Assembly: GCA_943735955.1 (NCBI GenBank)
Contig: OX030957.1
Span: 9,561,100-9,625,099, forward strand
Reading direction: 5' to 3'
DNA: 64,000 bases
DNA from: Piscicola geometra
Lineage: Eukaryota; Annelida; Clitellata; Hirudinida; Piscicolidae
Part shown: one piece after another, positions 1 through 11,622 of the stretch
Layout: each line of letters opens with the position of its first letter
Position numbering within the stretch: position 1 is the first letter of the stretch
Position numbers and translations under genes: made by a program
Notes under the pieces: model-generated
What the model saw: the letters and a program-made list of their open reading frames with translations, nothing else
Databases searched by the model: none
What the model was told of the DNA's origin: nothing

Positions 1-220
1 AAACAGTAATTCGTGAGAAATGGTTTAGTAATAATAAAAAATTAACACAATTAATTTATAAAACTTTCAATGTTTACTAATTAAATAATTTTTTTTATCT
101 TTTAAATTTTCAATTCACTAGACAAGATATTAAATTCAACCAAAACGCTAATTTTCATTCAAGTTCTTGTTCTCCTTTTCAAGCATTCATTTGACAATTT
201 TTTGAAACATTTATACTTTT

Positions 221-475
221 TCAACTTTTTTTATACTTTATTATTATCAAAAACATTGAAAACAGGTTCTTGAGCGCTTCCAGGAACCTACATGATACAT
301 CATTGCAATCAATTTTGATTTTTACGCAACGGGCTGCTGGTTTATTAATTAGATTTTGAGAGTTAACAGTTCTTGCTTTATGAATACAAATTCTTGGAAT
401 GGGGCAATCGAGTGTAGTAGTTTCCATGATTGGTAAATCATCAAGGTCATAACCAGAGGGGAAACTTAAACTCAT
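221..475 (-). CDS. Possible 5' exon of unknown gene
   Basis: An open frame of 84 codons starts with ATG at 475 on the minus strand and reads towards the left edge. The first 60 or so residues look like ordinary protein (an acidic start, then Pro/Cys/Ile-rich sequence). The tail after about 290 becomes Lys/Ile/Phe-rich and looks like translated intron. A GTAGGT donor-like site lies near 290, so the real exon may end there and continue outside the window. I recognise no family. It could be a chance ORF in AT-rich DNA. Confidence 0.25.
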   Translation of the reverse strand: MSLSFPSGYDLDDLPIMETTTLDCPIPRICIHKARTVNSQNLINKPAARCVKIKIDCNDVSCRFLEALKNLFSMFLIIIKYKKS

Positions 476-1219
476 TAAACAACTTCAGACTTGGCAATGT
501 AACTGTCTTACACTTCTCTGCTCGCATTGCCAAAGTTTAAGATTGAAAGTTTGTGTAGCTTACGTAACAAGAACGGGTGGGTTGAGAAATCAAACCTTAT
601 TCATTCATTCTCCAGAAAGAAAATTTTGAAATAATAAATTGAAAAAAACAATTTTTTAATGGTATTTCAGAATAAATCAATTTTTGAAATGCTATGAATT
701 TAAAAAAAAACAGTAAAGCGAAACTATCCGCCCCAGAGAAGATTAACGATTGAACAGTAATGCCATTGACTGAGTTACTTTTGTCTGGGCTAGCTTTTCG
801 GGTGTGGAACTTCAAAATGAGACAGACTCGATAGATATCTCTAGACAGTATGTTAAATGATTGATCAATCCACATTCTTATCCAACACTAAAATGGGCCC
901 AAGAATTAAGATCCCTAACTTCCCAAGAAACATCTTTGAATTGCTGATTTTTAAATAAGTTGTATTTTTTCTAAAGTATATCTTTAAAGATTTATTTTTT
1001 GAACTGTTAATTAATAAACGATACTTTAAGCTTTAAAAGTTGCCTTTAAACAGTTTAATGAAAAGGTCCTGAACATATATATTAGGGATGCTACGTGTTC
1101 AAAACTCAAAACCAAGGTGCCAGAAACAAATAGTTAAGTGCGCGTTTCAGGTTAAGTGCTCATTTTTTAAGGTTTAATTTTTTTCTAATTAAAAAAAGAA
1201 ATATTTTTGCAAAAAAGTC
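476..1219. other. Intergenic, nothing firm recognised
   Basis: AT-rich sequence between the possible left-edge gene and the 3' end of the endonuclease IV gene. A minus-strand open frame at 597-875 begins plausibly but ends in Phe/Lys-rich translation. It has no recognisable domain and no clear splice partner, so I do not call it a gene. The first part must hold the endonuclease IV 3'UTR. Confidence 0.4.
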
Positions 1220-4200
1220 CTAGTTGGAATCCACCAAGAGGCTGTACAAAAGGTCAATCTCCTGGCCATAGTCGCACTCAGGTGTTTCCAAGACAACAGG
1301 AATATCCGTGAAGTAGGAGTCGTTCATGAACCTCCTGAAGAATTCCATGCCCAACTTGCCCTTTCCCACGTTCTCATGCCTGTCCAAGTGGCAAGCCAAG
1401 GCTCCTGGGGTGTACATTATGGTCTTGCAATACAATGAAATACAATGTAAGATTATAACATACAATAAAATACAATGCCAGACTATAACATACAATAAAA
1501 TACAATGCAAGACTATAACATACAATAAAATACAATGCAATAAAATGAAATACAATACAAGACTTTAAAATACTGTATTGTATAATTATATTTTATAAGA
1601 CATGATGCTTTATCGACTCACCTTTGGAATCGTTGAGATGCACTGCCTTGAGAAATTTCTTACCTGTTGTATGAAATAATTTGTCTGAAAGTAACTTCAA
1701 ACCAAGAAGAGATAAATATCTGTATGAATAAAATTAATATTATAAATAATAATAATAATAATAATGGATCATTGAATGATTAATCTCAATCAATTCTTCC
1801 GTGCAACTCATTACCGATAACATCATTAAATTCTCTCTTGGTTTCTTCGTACCCTTTCTCAGTGCTCAAGTCATAACCTGAAATCATTTCGCGAATCAGA
1901 GCATTAATGCTTGAATTTTCAAGAATAGCAATCATTTAAAATAACTTTTTAAAATAAAGGCTAATAATCGGCATTTTAAAAAGTAATAATTGAACCTTTA
2001 AAAATAGCAACATAAATTATTTAAAATTAATTATAATTTTTGAATTCATAATAATTATGAAATAAATGATTCGGCAAACCTGCAGCGAAGGCGTGGCACG
2101 TGTCGAAGCAGACGCCAATGCGCGTCTGGTCGTGCACTCTGTCGATGATCTCCTTCAACTCTTCAAATCTCCCGCCAATCGTGTTGCCTTGGCAACTCAT
2201 ATTCTCAATCACTGTAAGAGTTCGTTATTATTAATATTATCATCAATTGTTGCGGGTTTTTCGACAATTAAATAATATTTCATTATTTTAATATCAAACA
2301 CACACTTTTGATCATATGTTTCAAAATAGTCATCATGCCACTTTAGCATAGAATGAAGTATGCATATAAATACTCATGCGATATGTTGGTAGAATGGTGA
2401 TGTATGTTTCCTTGCACTGTGCGTATGATGGCAATGAAGATGCTGACGATAATGTCTGGTAGGCATTGAGGCCGTCGTGAATGGAAAGGTTTGGGTTGAA
2501 TACCCTTTATATCAGTGTTTCCCAACCTTTTTCAGTGTTGGCCTCCCTAAAAAAGTCCTAATGGTAACTTGGCCTCCCCAAATCCCGTCGTCAATAATTG
2601 AGAAAAAAAATCAATTTGTTATAACAATTTTTATTCAGAAAGATTTAATTAAAATTAGCATTGTTCATAATAATAAGGTTTATGTAAGGTTTTTTAATTT
2701 ATAAAATGTTATTGAAGCTTAATGAGATGATTGTTGCTGTTTTCCATCACAGAGAAGATGAAATCGAGGTTCTGTATTAGAAAGAGATACCCTCATATCA
2801 TTCGAGGCATCCAATCTATTTCTATCTTTAGTCTTGATAGGTACTAATGTAGAAAACCCTTTTTCACATAAGTAGGTTTCGTCATAGCAACGTTTTTTAG
2901 ACATTATTGAAAACTGAAAATGATAAAAAAACACATATTTTAAAAAGAGCTGAAATAATTAAAAAATCACAAATATAAATTACCAGTTATGTTAAAAACA
3001 GCAGACCAAATTTTTTTAGTTAATTTATTCAATTAATTGTCTTATTTTATTAATTTTATTGAAAAATAAACTCATGCAGGGTATCTCAAAAAACACGACC
3101 GAAAGAAAATGAGGGATTTATGAAAACAGAAATGTGCAAATCATTATTCAAATAAATACAATATGGAAAGCCGTTACGCAAAAACAATTTTCATATAGTA
3201 TTCAAAAAATCGTTTTTAGCATGATTAAAATTTTGTGATTTAACAAAAATTTATATAATTATATAAATTTATAAAATACATGTAAATAGAACACCTTAGT
3301 TGGCCTCCCCTAAAAGATCATTTGGCCTCCCTAAGGGAGGCCGGCCCCACCGGTTGGGAAACCCTGCTTTATATAGAGGAAGATTTCAAATGGCGACGAA
3401 TTCAATATAAACCATTATGTATTTTCTTGCAGAGTCCTAGTAAGCACAAAATTACATTTATGTAATAAAACTTCAGTATTTTTATGAGTAATAACACCAT
3501 AATTTGTAATGTGTTGGCTTACATTGAAAATGATTGGTATATTTGATAAAAAAAAGAAAAGATACTAACAGATGGTGACAGAAGAGGTTGCTTGGTGGGC
3601 GATGTTGATCGACTCTGCTATTAGTTCTATGCTCTTCTCAACTGTGCCATTCTTAGATGATCCTGTGTGTGTGTGTGTGGGTGTGTTTTTTTTATAAATT
3701 AAGAAAATCAATTTTTGAGCTATGATAGTATCAAGATAAGAATGTAGGATGAACTAGCGAGTAACGCAAACCAGGATGAAAGTTGTACAAGGCGATGCCG
3801 AGTCTCTCGCACCTGCTCACTTCGTCTATTAAGCACTCCCTACTCTTCTTGAGGACTTCTGAATCAGAAGAACCACAGTTCAAGAGAAAAGATCCGTGCG
3901 GCAAGATCATCAGAGGAGAAATCCAACTCTCCTGAGCACGAAAGTCGAAAATTTATTAAAGATGAAATTTAATTGTAAATAATAATAAACATTTTCATGG
4001 ATTGAAAATTAATGCTTTTATGGAGAAAAAATAAAAAGCAAAGCCTTTGAAATACATGCAGTTTCTTTTTGAATTCTTCCACTGACTTCTCTTCTAAAGG
4101 CTTGCATTTCCATGTGCGCTGTGATCTCAAAAAGCAAGCAAAACTAAGAGCCTTGCTGCTTTGAGCCTCTTCTATCGATTTCCATAACCCCCCTGTAGCA

Positions 4201-4581
4201 AAGGTGTCATTATACATAGTTTATGAAATATTTTACTAAGTGAAAATTTGCTTAAATGATTTTTAAAAGTTTACATTTTTAAATACCTGAAATTGAAGCA
4301 TGGAATCCAAGGAATATTTTTGATTTTAACCTTTCTGCTTTGGGATATTCAAGCTTCACTGATTCTTTTTTTGATACATTTTTTTCAATATCACTACTTA
4401 CAAATTCTTTAAGCTCTTCTTTCACATTTATTTCTTCACTTAGTTTAATTTTTTTAGTAATAGGGCTTGATATTGTCTTTAATTCAGAAGTATTTTCTTT
4501 TTCTGATTTTATTTTAGTAATTTTCAAAGCAATCTCTTTTTTATTTTCTTTATTAATGGATTTTAGAGTTCTTTTAGGCAT
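1220..4581 (-). CDS. APN1: Endonuclease IV (AP endonuclease, APN1/Nfo type)
   Basis: Eight exons on the minus strand: 4581-4287, 4192-4056, 3931-3772, 3662-3570, 2211-2080, 1877-1815, 1684-1622, 1404-1220. They join in frame to 375 codons plus TAG. All introns are GT/AG. The product should cleave DNA 5' to abasic sites in base-excision repair, probably in the nucleus. Residues 1-87 are a Lys/Glu-rich extension with basic runs, possibly a localisation signal. The TIM-barrel domain starts at KIFLGFHAS. All nine metal ligands of the family are present: H156 (LPHGS), H195 (NFHPG), E231 (IEN), D265 and H268 (DTCHAFAAG), H309 (HLND), D322 and H324 (LDRH), E354 (LET). The length is close to the yeast and nematode enzymes. 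The ENTAGQG motif reads ENMSCQG here. This enzyme type is absent from vertebrates but kept in many invertebrates. The acceptor of exon 4 lies directly after a (CA)n tract. Confidence 0.95.
1430..1560. repeat. About 36-bp tandem repeat, APN1 intron 7
   Basis: Roughly three copies of a 36-bp unit made from ACAATGCAAG, ACTATAACAT and ACAATAAAAT blocks, just upstream (in gene sense) of the last endonuclease IV exon. Copies differ at a few bases. The array creates a spurious ORF extension on both strands. Confidence 0.75.
2513..3366. mobile_element. hAT-type element in APN1 intron 4
   Basis: An 854-bp element whose ends are near-perfect inverted repeats (CAGTGTTTCCCAACC at the left, GGTTGGGAAACCCTG at the right). 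It is flanked by an identical 8-bp duplication CTTTATAT at 2505-2512 and 3367-3374, the signature of hAT transposition. Subterminal GGCCTCCC motifs occur at both ends. On the minus strand, 2719-2934 encodes a broken piece of transposase resembling the C-terminal region of ZBED5/SCAND3-like hAT proteins (CEKGFS...[10 protein letters not shown]). The element is internally deleted, so not autonomous. Confidence 0.9.
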
Positions 4582-4875
4582 TTTAATTCTTAATAAAATA
4601 AACTAAATATTATCGCTCTTAAAGATTGATGTTTTAGGGTTAGATAAATAATTATTATTAATTAAATATTAAAACTAAATTATTTAACTATTTTTGCTAT
4701 AATTGTATTTCTTATATATTTATATATTCTATAAATATTAAAAACAAGTTAGACGAAAGCTTTTCAATCAACCACAATCACAACTGTTTCTTGAATTTGA
4801 GGAAAGAGCGCTATAGAAATTGATTTGAATGAAAATGAAATGAATATAGAGGTTTTATCGAATTAAAATAAATTT

Positions 4876-5130
4876 GTTCAATAAAACCGGTTTTATACCC
4901 GTTCCAATATATGTATAAATATCAATTTAAATAAAAAACAATCAACCTTAGTAATACAACCTCACAATCACGATGATCATCATTGTCTTTACAATTAAAA
5001 AATTTAATCATCACCACAGTACCCACATTCCTACTACAGAATAATCATCACCACGTCATCTTCATAACCACAAAACATAATTGTCCTTTTTCTTAATCTT
5101 CTTGCCACTGGTGTTGAGGCTGTGACAGTA
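4876..5130 (+). repeat. Dispersed repeat, copy 1 (CA-rich tail)
   Basis: This stretch is alignable by eye with 62440-62740. Shared blocks include CCAATATATGTATA, AACAATCAACCT, CCAACCTCAC-like, AATCATCACCAC and CTTGCCACTGGTG. The 62-kb copy has an upstream head with ATTTGTATAGCGC that is missing here, so this copy is 5'-truncated. The class is unknown. The AGCGC-containing head resembles the 3' tails of LINE/SINE families in marine invertebrates. Confidence 0.6.
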
Positions 5131-5565
5131 GCTTATAAACTCAGCCTACCATGCGGAAAGAAACCCCTTTCAAGAAGTTGCATACGCCGGGGAAAGAGCA
5201 GTGGCCGAAGAAATATCGATAGAGGCTGTTGAAGTTGTGAAAGATTTGGGAAAGGTGCAGTGGGGTTGGCCAAGAGCATGTTTGGTTTGTTTTATTCGTT
5301 AATTTTGCAGATTTCATGTCACTATTTCGAAGTTCTTGATCATTTCGATTGACTTGCTTTATAATTAATTTCTCTCAATTGAATTTTCAAACCGTTTTTA
5401 AAGAAACGATGTTAAAGCAAATTATATTCTTCATCGTTCATTGGACCAAAGTGATCGTTGATCTCAAGTTTCGCTTTGTATTTTTTTTTTCCAAAGACAA
5501 ACTGAAAAAATTCAACAATTTTTTCATAATTTCTTTTTATGGCACCGGGCCGTAGTTAGGGGTTG

Positions 5566-5766
5566 CATAAATATAAATAATGCGTATTTATAAAGCGCCA
5601 AGGCACGCAACTGAGGCGCCACTCACACGACATAAGTCGTGAAACACCGCCTCATATACACTAGGTATATGATAGCTCACGGTTGGCTGAACAAGGATTC
5701 GAACTGGCGACTTTTAAGTTGCAGGTCCAACGACTTTACCATCTAATCCAACCCGCTCGCCGGTTG
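5566..5766 (-). mobile_element. tRNA-derived SINE, copy 1 (minus strand)
   Basis: Read on the minus strand, it has an A-box-like TGGATTAGATGG (5750-5739) followed by a B box GTTCGAATCC (5704-5695). A body with ATCATATACC and GTGTATATGA and a GGCGCTTTATAAAT tail follow. The same order of blocks occurs on the plus strand at 32967-33228, so it is a dispersed Pol III SINE family. I see no clear target duplication. Confidence 0.8.
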
Positions 5767-6474
5767 CAGCAGGCACTCCAACTAAAAATTCCAAAAATGA
5801 GTTTCATTATCAAATTTAAAACTATTAATATGCATGAAGTAACAAACTTACATGATGCAGTGTCATAATTTTGCACAAAATCTAAAAAACGAACGCGTCT
5901 TCATGACAAATTGGCGCATTGGCGGACATATAAAATTTGTTTATTTTTTTTAGTAAATCTGTGGCTGCTACTCTTTTTTATGATTATAAATTTAAAGGAT
6001 TTGATTGAAGATGAAAGATTTTCCGAATGAAAAAATATCTGTTAAATTAATTATTTAGCATTAAGAAAGCAAATATTTAAAATCTATAATTGTTTGCGCA
6101 CCATTTGTTTAGTAAATTTCACAAAAAATAAAAATTCTTAAACTTTAAACTCAACAATAATTTTAAGTAAGTGAATTACCTTGAAGTAGCAAAAAAATCG
6201 CAAGTATAAAATCGGTTTCAAAGTCACATTCATAAAAAATGACAGCAAACGTTTCTGGATCTACATCATAGGCGGCGCCTTAATGAGGACCCCCACTATT
6301 TTTAATAAAAACATTTTTAAACTTTTGTTTTAATGCGAACATAATCGTCAAAAACAGAAAGTTGTATAGTAATACATTGTGAGTATGCTTAGTTAATGTT
6401 ATAGCTGTCTAAAATAAAGCTATTCATTGCTGACTTAAATATTCGTATCAACACAAATGTAACAAAATGTTTTT

Positions 6475-6585
6475 TCAAGTTGGGGAGAGGGTGGCTTCGG
6501 ACCGCAAGACCTCCAGGATCGTCCATGCTGGGTAAGACCCCCGCCCTAAGATTCGCAGCAGATCGTTGCCCCTGATCTACATTAC
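6475..6585. repeat. Dispersed repeat shared with 63440-63600
   Basis: The segment has CCAGGATCG, then GGGTAAGA-like, then AAGATTCGCAGCAGATCG. The same blocks occur at 63530-63590 as CCAGGATCG, GGGTAGAAAG and AAGATTTGCAGCAGATCG. It is a dispersed element of unknown class. Confidence 0.55.
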
Positions 6586-7571
6586 ATGTTCCATGTTAAC
6601 AAAAAAACCGATGTTATAAATTGTTTTAATTTTACACAGATATGAAGTGATCAAATAAATTAAGAACATTTTGCTGCATTATTTTATAAGAAAACCCACA
6701 CCCTGTTCTCAAATGTTGAGGAATCTGAAAATTCAGTGATCCAGACGTGTTAGAAGTTTTTAACAAAACACCTGATTGTTCTCTGAACATTATGAAAAGA
6801 GAATCTGAAATGGTTGGAAAATACCTCTTTATCATCTTTATCTACTGGAAGAAAATTAGAGACCGACCGAAACAGATATTTTTATTTCGGCCGAAACCGA
6901 AATTAGGCCGAAATTAAAATCCCATTTTTGGCCGAAACCGAAATTATGCTGAAATTTAAATTCCATTTTCGGCCGAAACCAAAATCAAACCGAAATTGTA
7001 ATCAGATTTTCGGCCGAAACCGAAGCCGAGACCGAAATTTTTCCAAACTTTTATTAAAAACAAAAAAATAGTATTTAAGGATGACAATGCCAGTTTAATA
7101 AGTAAATCGAAACAAGCGTATATTTTAAGCCAAAAAATAAAAGTTGTTCAACAACAAAAATGGTCTACATAAGTAATTGTTTATTAAAATCAAAAAATAT
7201 TATTGAATGATGACAATTTCTGTTTAATAATTGAATCCAAACAAACGAATATTGTAAGCAAGAAATACCTGTTTTTAAACATTTTCACCAAGAAGGTTGC
7301 TGCGACGATCTGCGTAGATTTGCCCTGCAGAACTAAATAGTTGCTCGCTAGCCACACTTGTTAGGGGTGCAGATAAGTATTTTCGAGCAGCAGGCTCAAG
7401 ACATGAATATTGACTGCAATGCCAATACGCAAAAATATTGGATGTTCTGTTGATTCTAGGCTCTTTAAGATACGCCTGCATTTATTTTTGAATTGATGAA
7501 TGGAAGCCAAATCTTCTCGGGCTTTCATTCAATTCATATACACTGTTTATCTCAGCAAAGATATCTAGAAT

Positions 7572-7980
7572 TCCAAATGCTTGTACATGTCATTCGAACA
7601 ATTAGTCTAATGACACCCATAAATCAATCAACCACGATAACTAATAGATATCTAATAGAGATGAGAATCGAACCCAAAGTTAATAGTTCGAGTTCGATTG
7701 AAGATATACAGATACTTACTTTTGACAATAAAATTTTTGTAAACAAATGTTTTTAAAAAATTTTAAAAAAAGAAGAAGTTTTGTTAAACATCATCATTGA
7801 ACGTATGCCAATTAACTTAAATTTCAATACAATGGTTGTTGTTCCAGATGCTTGTATATGTTATTCGAACAATTAGTCTAATGACACCCATAAATCAATC
7901 AACCACGATATCTAATAGGTATCTAATAGAGATGGGAATCGAACCCAAACTTAATAGTTCGAGTTTGATTGAGGATACAT
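7572..7980. repeat. Direct repeat pair inside outer hAT
   Basis: About 137 bp at 7572-7709 recurs at 7843-7980 with few changes. Both copies contain CGAACAATTAGTCTAATGAC and TAATAGAGATGNGAATCGAA. TAGAGATGRGAATCGAACCC looks like a hAT terminus, so the pair may be ends of a further, older insertion. Confidence 0.6.
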
Positions 7981-7982
7981 AT

Positions 7983-9575
7983 TAGAGGTCGGACCGGGTA
8001 CCCGATCTGACCGGGTACCCGCGGGTACCCGCGGGACTCCCGCGGGAACGGGAATGAAAATTAATTTCGGGACGGGAAAAGTCGGGAACCGGGAATAGGT
8101 TTTCGGGACGGGAACGGGAACGGGAATCAACATTCAAATCGGGAACGGGAAAAGACGGGAACGGGAATCAACTTTTAAATCGGGAACGGGAAAAACGGGA
8201 ATAACAGTTTTTGGGATTGGATTCATCAACAATGATTTTTCAGAAAACTTCTAAGTATGGAAATCTTTATTTCATCGATACTCCGTACTTAAAATAAGTA
8301 TTAAATGCAATGGAAAAGTATAACGAAGCCACCATTGCCAATATCAAAACCTCCAACACTACATTTGAAGTTGTTATGATGAGTCCAAAGATTAGGGAGA
8401 TTAGAACAAATGGGTGATGATGAAAACTTTTCAGATGAAATCAAAATGGTCAGTTATATTATTTTAATTTTATAAATTAATACTTTGAATTTGAATGATT
8501 AATTTCCAAATGATTGCTCAGTTGATCATTTCGACAAAAGAAAAGATGCCATTGATCTTATTCATATGACAGCATGTCTGTTGCATCCCCAGTATGAAAG
8601 AATAATAGGAAAAAAGTTTGGGATAGAAGAGAAATAAATACCAAGACATTCATTAGAAAAAATTTAATTCTATTTTTTACAGCCAGACCAAGCTGCAGTG
8701 CCTTTGAGAAAAAAAACAAATGATGGTTATTTAGACCTATTATGTTTGTTTTTATAAAGTAAAAATTAGAATAAAATTATTATACTATCAAATTATACGA
8801 ATGATTTTATATTTGCAGTTGTAGAGAATAAGAATGTTGTTAAAAAACATATTTCTAACATTATTGAAGAATTAGTAATAATGAACAAAGAAAAAAATTC
8901 AGAAGAGGATGAATTGAACAAATATTCACAATTACGTCCCAAAAAAATTGAAAATTATAAAGATGTTTTATTTTATTGGAGTAAAATGAGCAATTTTAAA
9001 ATAGTACAAGAAGTAGCCAAAATTTTGTTTAGTGTATCTGCATGTTATATTCGCTGTGAACAGAATTTTTCAATATGTGGTCGTTTAACTTCAGACCCAA
9101 AATCATCTCATTTGAAAGCTGAAACTCTTAACGGTTTAACCCGTGTGAAAAGCAATAAAGACTTGATTGAATAACTCAAAAACAATACTTTCATTTCAAT
9201 AAATATTGAACTTTAAATCGTGTTTTTTTATTTCATTAAAAGAAATATTCTCTGACTTTCAAATAATAAATTTTAAGAAATTTTAGAACTAGCAAGTTTG
9301 GGACCAGTAAAAACGGCAGCGAAAATAAATAAAAAAACAAAAAGATTTCGGGAACGGGTCGGGACGGGAAAAAAAATTTCGGGAACGGGACGGGACGGGA
9401 ATCAAAATTCTGATGTCCCATCGGGAACGGGACGGGACGGGAAAAAAAATTTCGGGAACGGGACGGGACGGGAATCAAAATTCTGATGTCCCATCGGGAA
9501 CGGGACGGGACGGGAAAACAAATTTCGGGAACGGGACGGGACCGGGAATGAAAAATCGTCCATGTCCGACCTCTA
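7983..9575. mobile_element. Nested hAT element
   Basis: A 1593-bp element with 12-bp perfect inverted ends TAGAGGTCGGAC and GTCCGACCTCTA. It is flanked by identical 8-bp duplications ATACATAT at 7975-7982 and 9576-9583. The subterminal DNA is packed with GGGAACGGGACGGGA-type motifs and CGGGTACCCG palindromes. The plus-strand frame at 8881-9174 encodes a hAT C-terminal dimerisation domain (LFSVSACYIRCEQNFSICGR, then a KSSHLKAETLNGL stretch). Upstream transposase parts are broken by stops, so the copy is probably inactive. It inserted into the older outer hAT. Confidence 0.92.
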
Positions 9576-9824
9576 ATACATATATATCAGATAAACTACA
9601 TAAATCAATAAAAATTTCGGTTTTTCGGTAAATATGAGATCCATTTCGGCCGAAACCGAAATTAAGCCGAAATTAACAAATTATTTTCGGCCGAAACCGA
9701 AAAATTGCCGAAATTGGAAATTTTGATTCCGCCGAAACCGAAAAGTTGCCGAAACTAAGAAAATTGGCAATTTCGGCGCTGAAACCGAAACCGAACCGAA
9801 TTTCGGTCGGTCTCTAAAGAAAAT

Positions 9825-11273
9825 AATAATGCAATAACTTGCTAAATTTACAAAGATATAGTTGATTATGTTGGTGTAAAATTGAAGCACAGTGTGAATC
9901 GCCAAAGAATATTAATCTTTATATATCTCGTAGTGATAGAAGATAAAAGTATCGGTTTAAATTTTAGCGTTCAACTTTTCATATTGTGCCTGGCTCCTGT
10001 ATAGCATCAATGCATTTCAAAATATCGTGGAATAACAAATAAGATATACCGTATATTCCTATATTATTCGGAAACCCATAATGTTTAGAGTCTAATAATA
10101 ATGGTGTCTAAACTTTAGGCACCATTATTTTTCATTTGAAAAACATTTCGGGTTTTATTCTGAACATAAATTCTACAAACTAGAATCCTTATGGTGTTAA
10201 TTATGGAGAAAAATGATAACAACACCGGTAACTGAATTTAAATAATACTATGACTAATTGAATTTGATTTTTAAAAAAAGATTAATAAACTTCAATATTT
10301 ATCCATTTATTATTTTTTGAATTATTTGAAGAAATATCTCTATTTTCATATATTTCACAAAAAAACCTTCATTACGGTAACTAAAAACAAAAGAAAATAG
10401 ATAAATGAATAAATAATGATGAAAAAAACAGATGAAAATAGAGACATGCATTGCAGAGCAACTAAGGCACCATTGAAATGTTATAGACTTGGCTGTGGTG
10501 ACTACCAGGGGTGTCTAAAATTGTTTTCATTTCAAATTAGAAATTGGAAATTTCCTTCTGCAGAAGTTAGAAGAAGAAAGAATAATAAAAATTGAGCAAG
10601 ATAAGTCTCAAATTCTGTATATAAATTATTCCCTTCTAACGTTATTTTGTTATAATATATCGCTATACAAATATAAATATTTAAATCGCTTCAAAATATA
10701 TATTATATACATTTATATAAGTATGTGATTTTATGAATCTAAATATTTATATACGTATTTAGAGTTAACACTTAATGCACACTCAAATCATATCTAGTCA
10801 GTTGCAGCACATCACCGCCCATGATTTTGACTCGAGGGATCTTGTACACTAGTGACCACCGGGAGTCACTACGATGGGTTTGCAGAGATTGTCATCTCAG
10901 GCTGGCGATCATTTGCTTTGTGTTGTTGGTTTTTCAGTACTTTCTTTTTAAAATCATGCAGATCTTCGTCGTACTGTTTCAAGCTTGGGTGATGTTTTTT
11001 GCCGTGTGTTGGTCTCCTGGAGTCAACGCGTATTCCAGCATTGGCCGTGCAAGATCCGCGTTCGAAACCCATCATATGGCGAAATACCATGTTACACTAC
11101 GTATAAGGTTCGTGTGTTTTGCAATGCCAAATAGGAAAAACAAGATTTAAAAAAACGAAAACTATGAATCAGATCGGCCATTTCTGTCATTCCACTAGGA
11201 GAAAACCGATAAATTTTCCTCGTTTGAGAAAAAATAAGAAAGAAATGTGTGGCTAATACATGGTGTTTTACAG
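9825..11273. other. Intergenic, AT-rich
   Basis: No gene is recognised. A hairpin made of AATAATGGTG and CACCATTATT lies near 10100-10134. A related GGTGTCTAAA motif recurs near 10512, and the two could be ends of an old foldback element. The 10821-11150 open frame reads as low-complexity hydrophobic protein without a domain. Confidence 0.4.
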
Positions 11274-11329
11274 AAGCCAAGTTTGACGGCTGCGATGATG
11301 AAAGCATTGTTCCCACTAAAGATGTATTG
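11274..11329 (+). CDS. Possible orphan exon
   Basis: A short open stretch is bounded by a good acceptor (GTGTTTTACAG) and donor (GTGAGC). It encodes EAKFDGCDDESIVPTKDVL in one frame if the previous exon ends with one base. The base composition is less AT-rich than its surroundings. I could not connect it to another exon. It might be an upstream alternative exon of the CPEB gene or part of an unknown gene. Confidence 0.25.
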
Positions 11330-11622
11330 GTGAGCATCGGACTAAAGTACTAACTTTTGCGTTTCATGAAGAATAAAAAATAATAATAATTCTTTAAAAA
11401 GATTATTTTTCTAGGGTTTATAAAATCGTCAGAAACTGGATTAGCAATTATTTATTCAAGATGACGTATTAAGAGGCTCTGTGAAACAACTGATTTATTT
11501 CCCGTCATTTATTCGAAAGTCCAAAGTGGCTCGAAGATTAATCTCCAACCACTTAAAAGTTAAAAAACTTATTATCTTCAAAAGTCTGACAAATTTTTTT
11601 TTACAATTTCAAAAAGGCATAT

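Larger units (their letters stand above)
6857..9816. mobile_element. Outer hAT element carrying a nested hAT
   Basis: The terminal inverted repeats are TAGAGACCGACCGAAA at 6857 and its complement TTTCGGTCGGTCTCTA ending at 9816. The 8-bp target duplication AAGAAAAT is identical at 6849-6856 and 9817-9824. Both ends carry many subterminal copies of a GGCCGAAACCGAAATT-like motif in opposite orientations. The minus-strand frame at 7481-7275 encodes a hAT C-terminal dimerisation segment (RKYLSAPLTSVASEQLFSSA). The rest of the transposase is missing or decayed. A second complete hAT-like element sits inside at 7983-9575. Confidence 0.92.

Noticed and set aside
10821..11150. 109-residue plus-strand frame as a membrane protein gene
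   Set aside because: The composition is hydrophobic but irregular, with no recognisable family. The GTTCGAAACCC within it suggests repeat-derived DNA rather than a gene.
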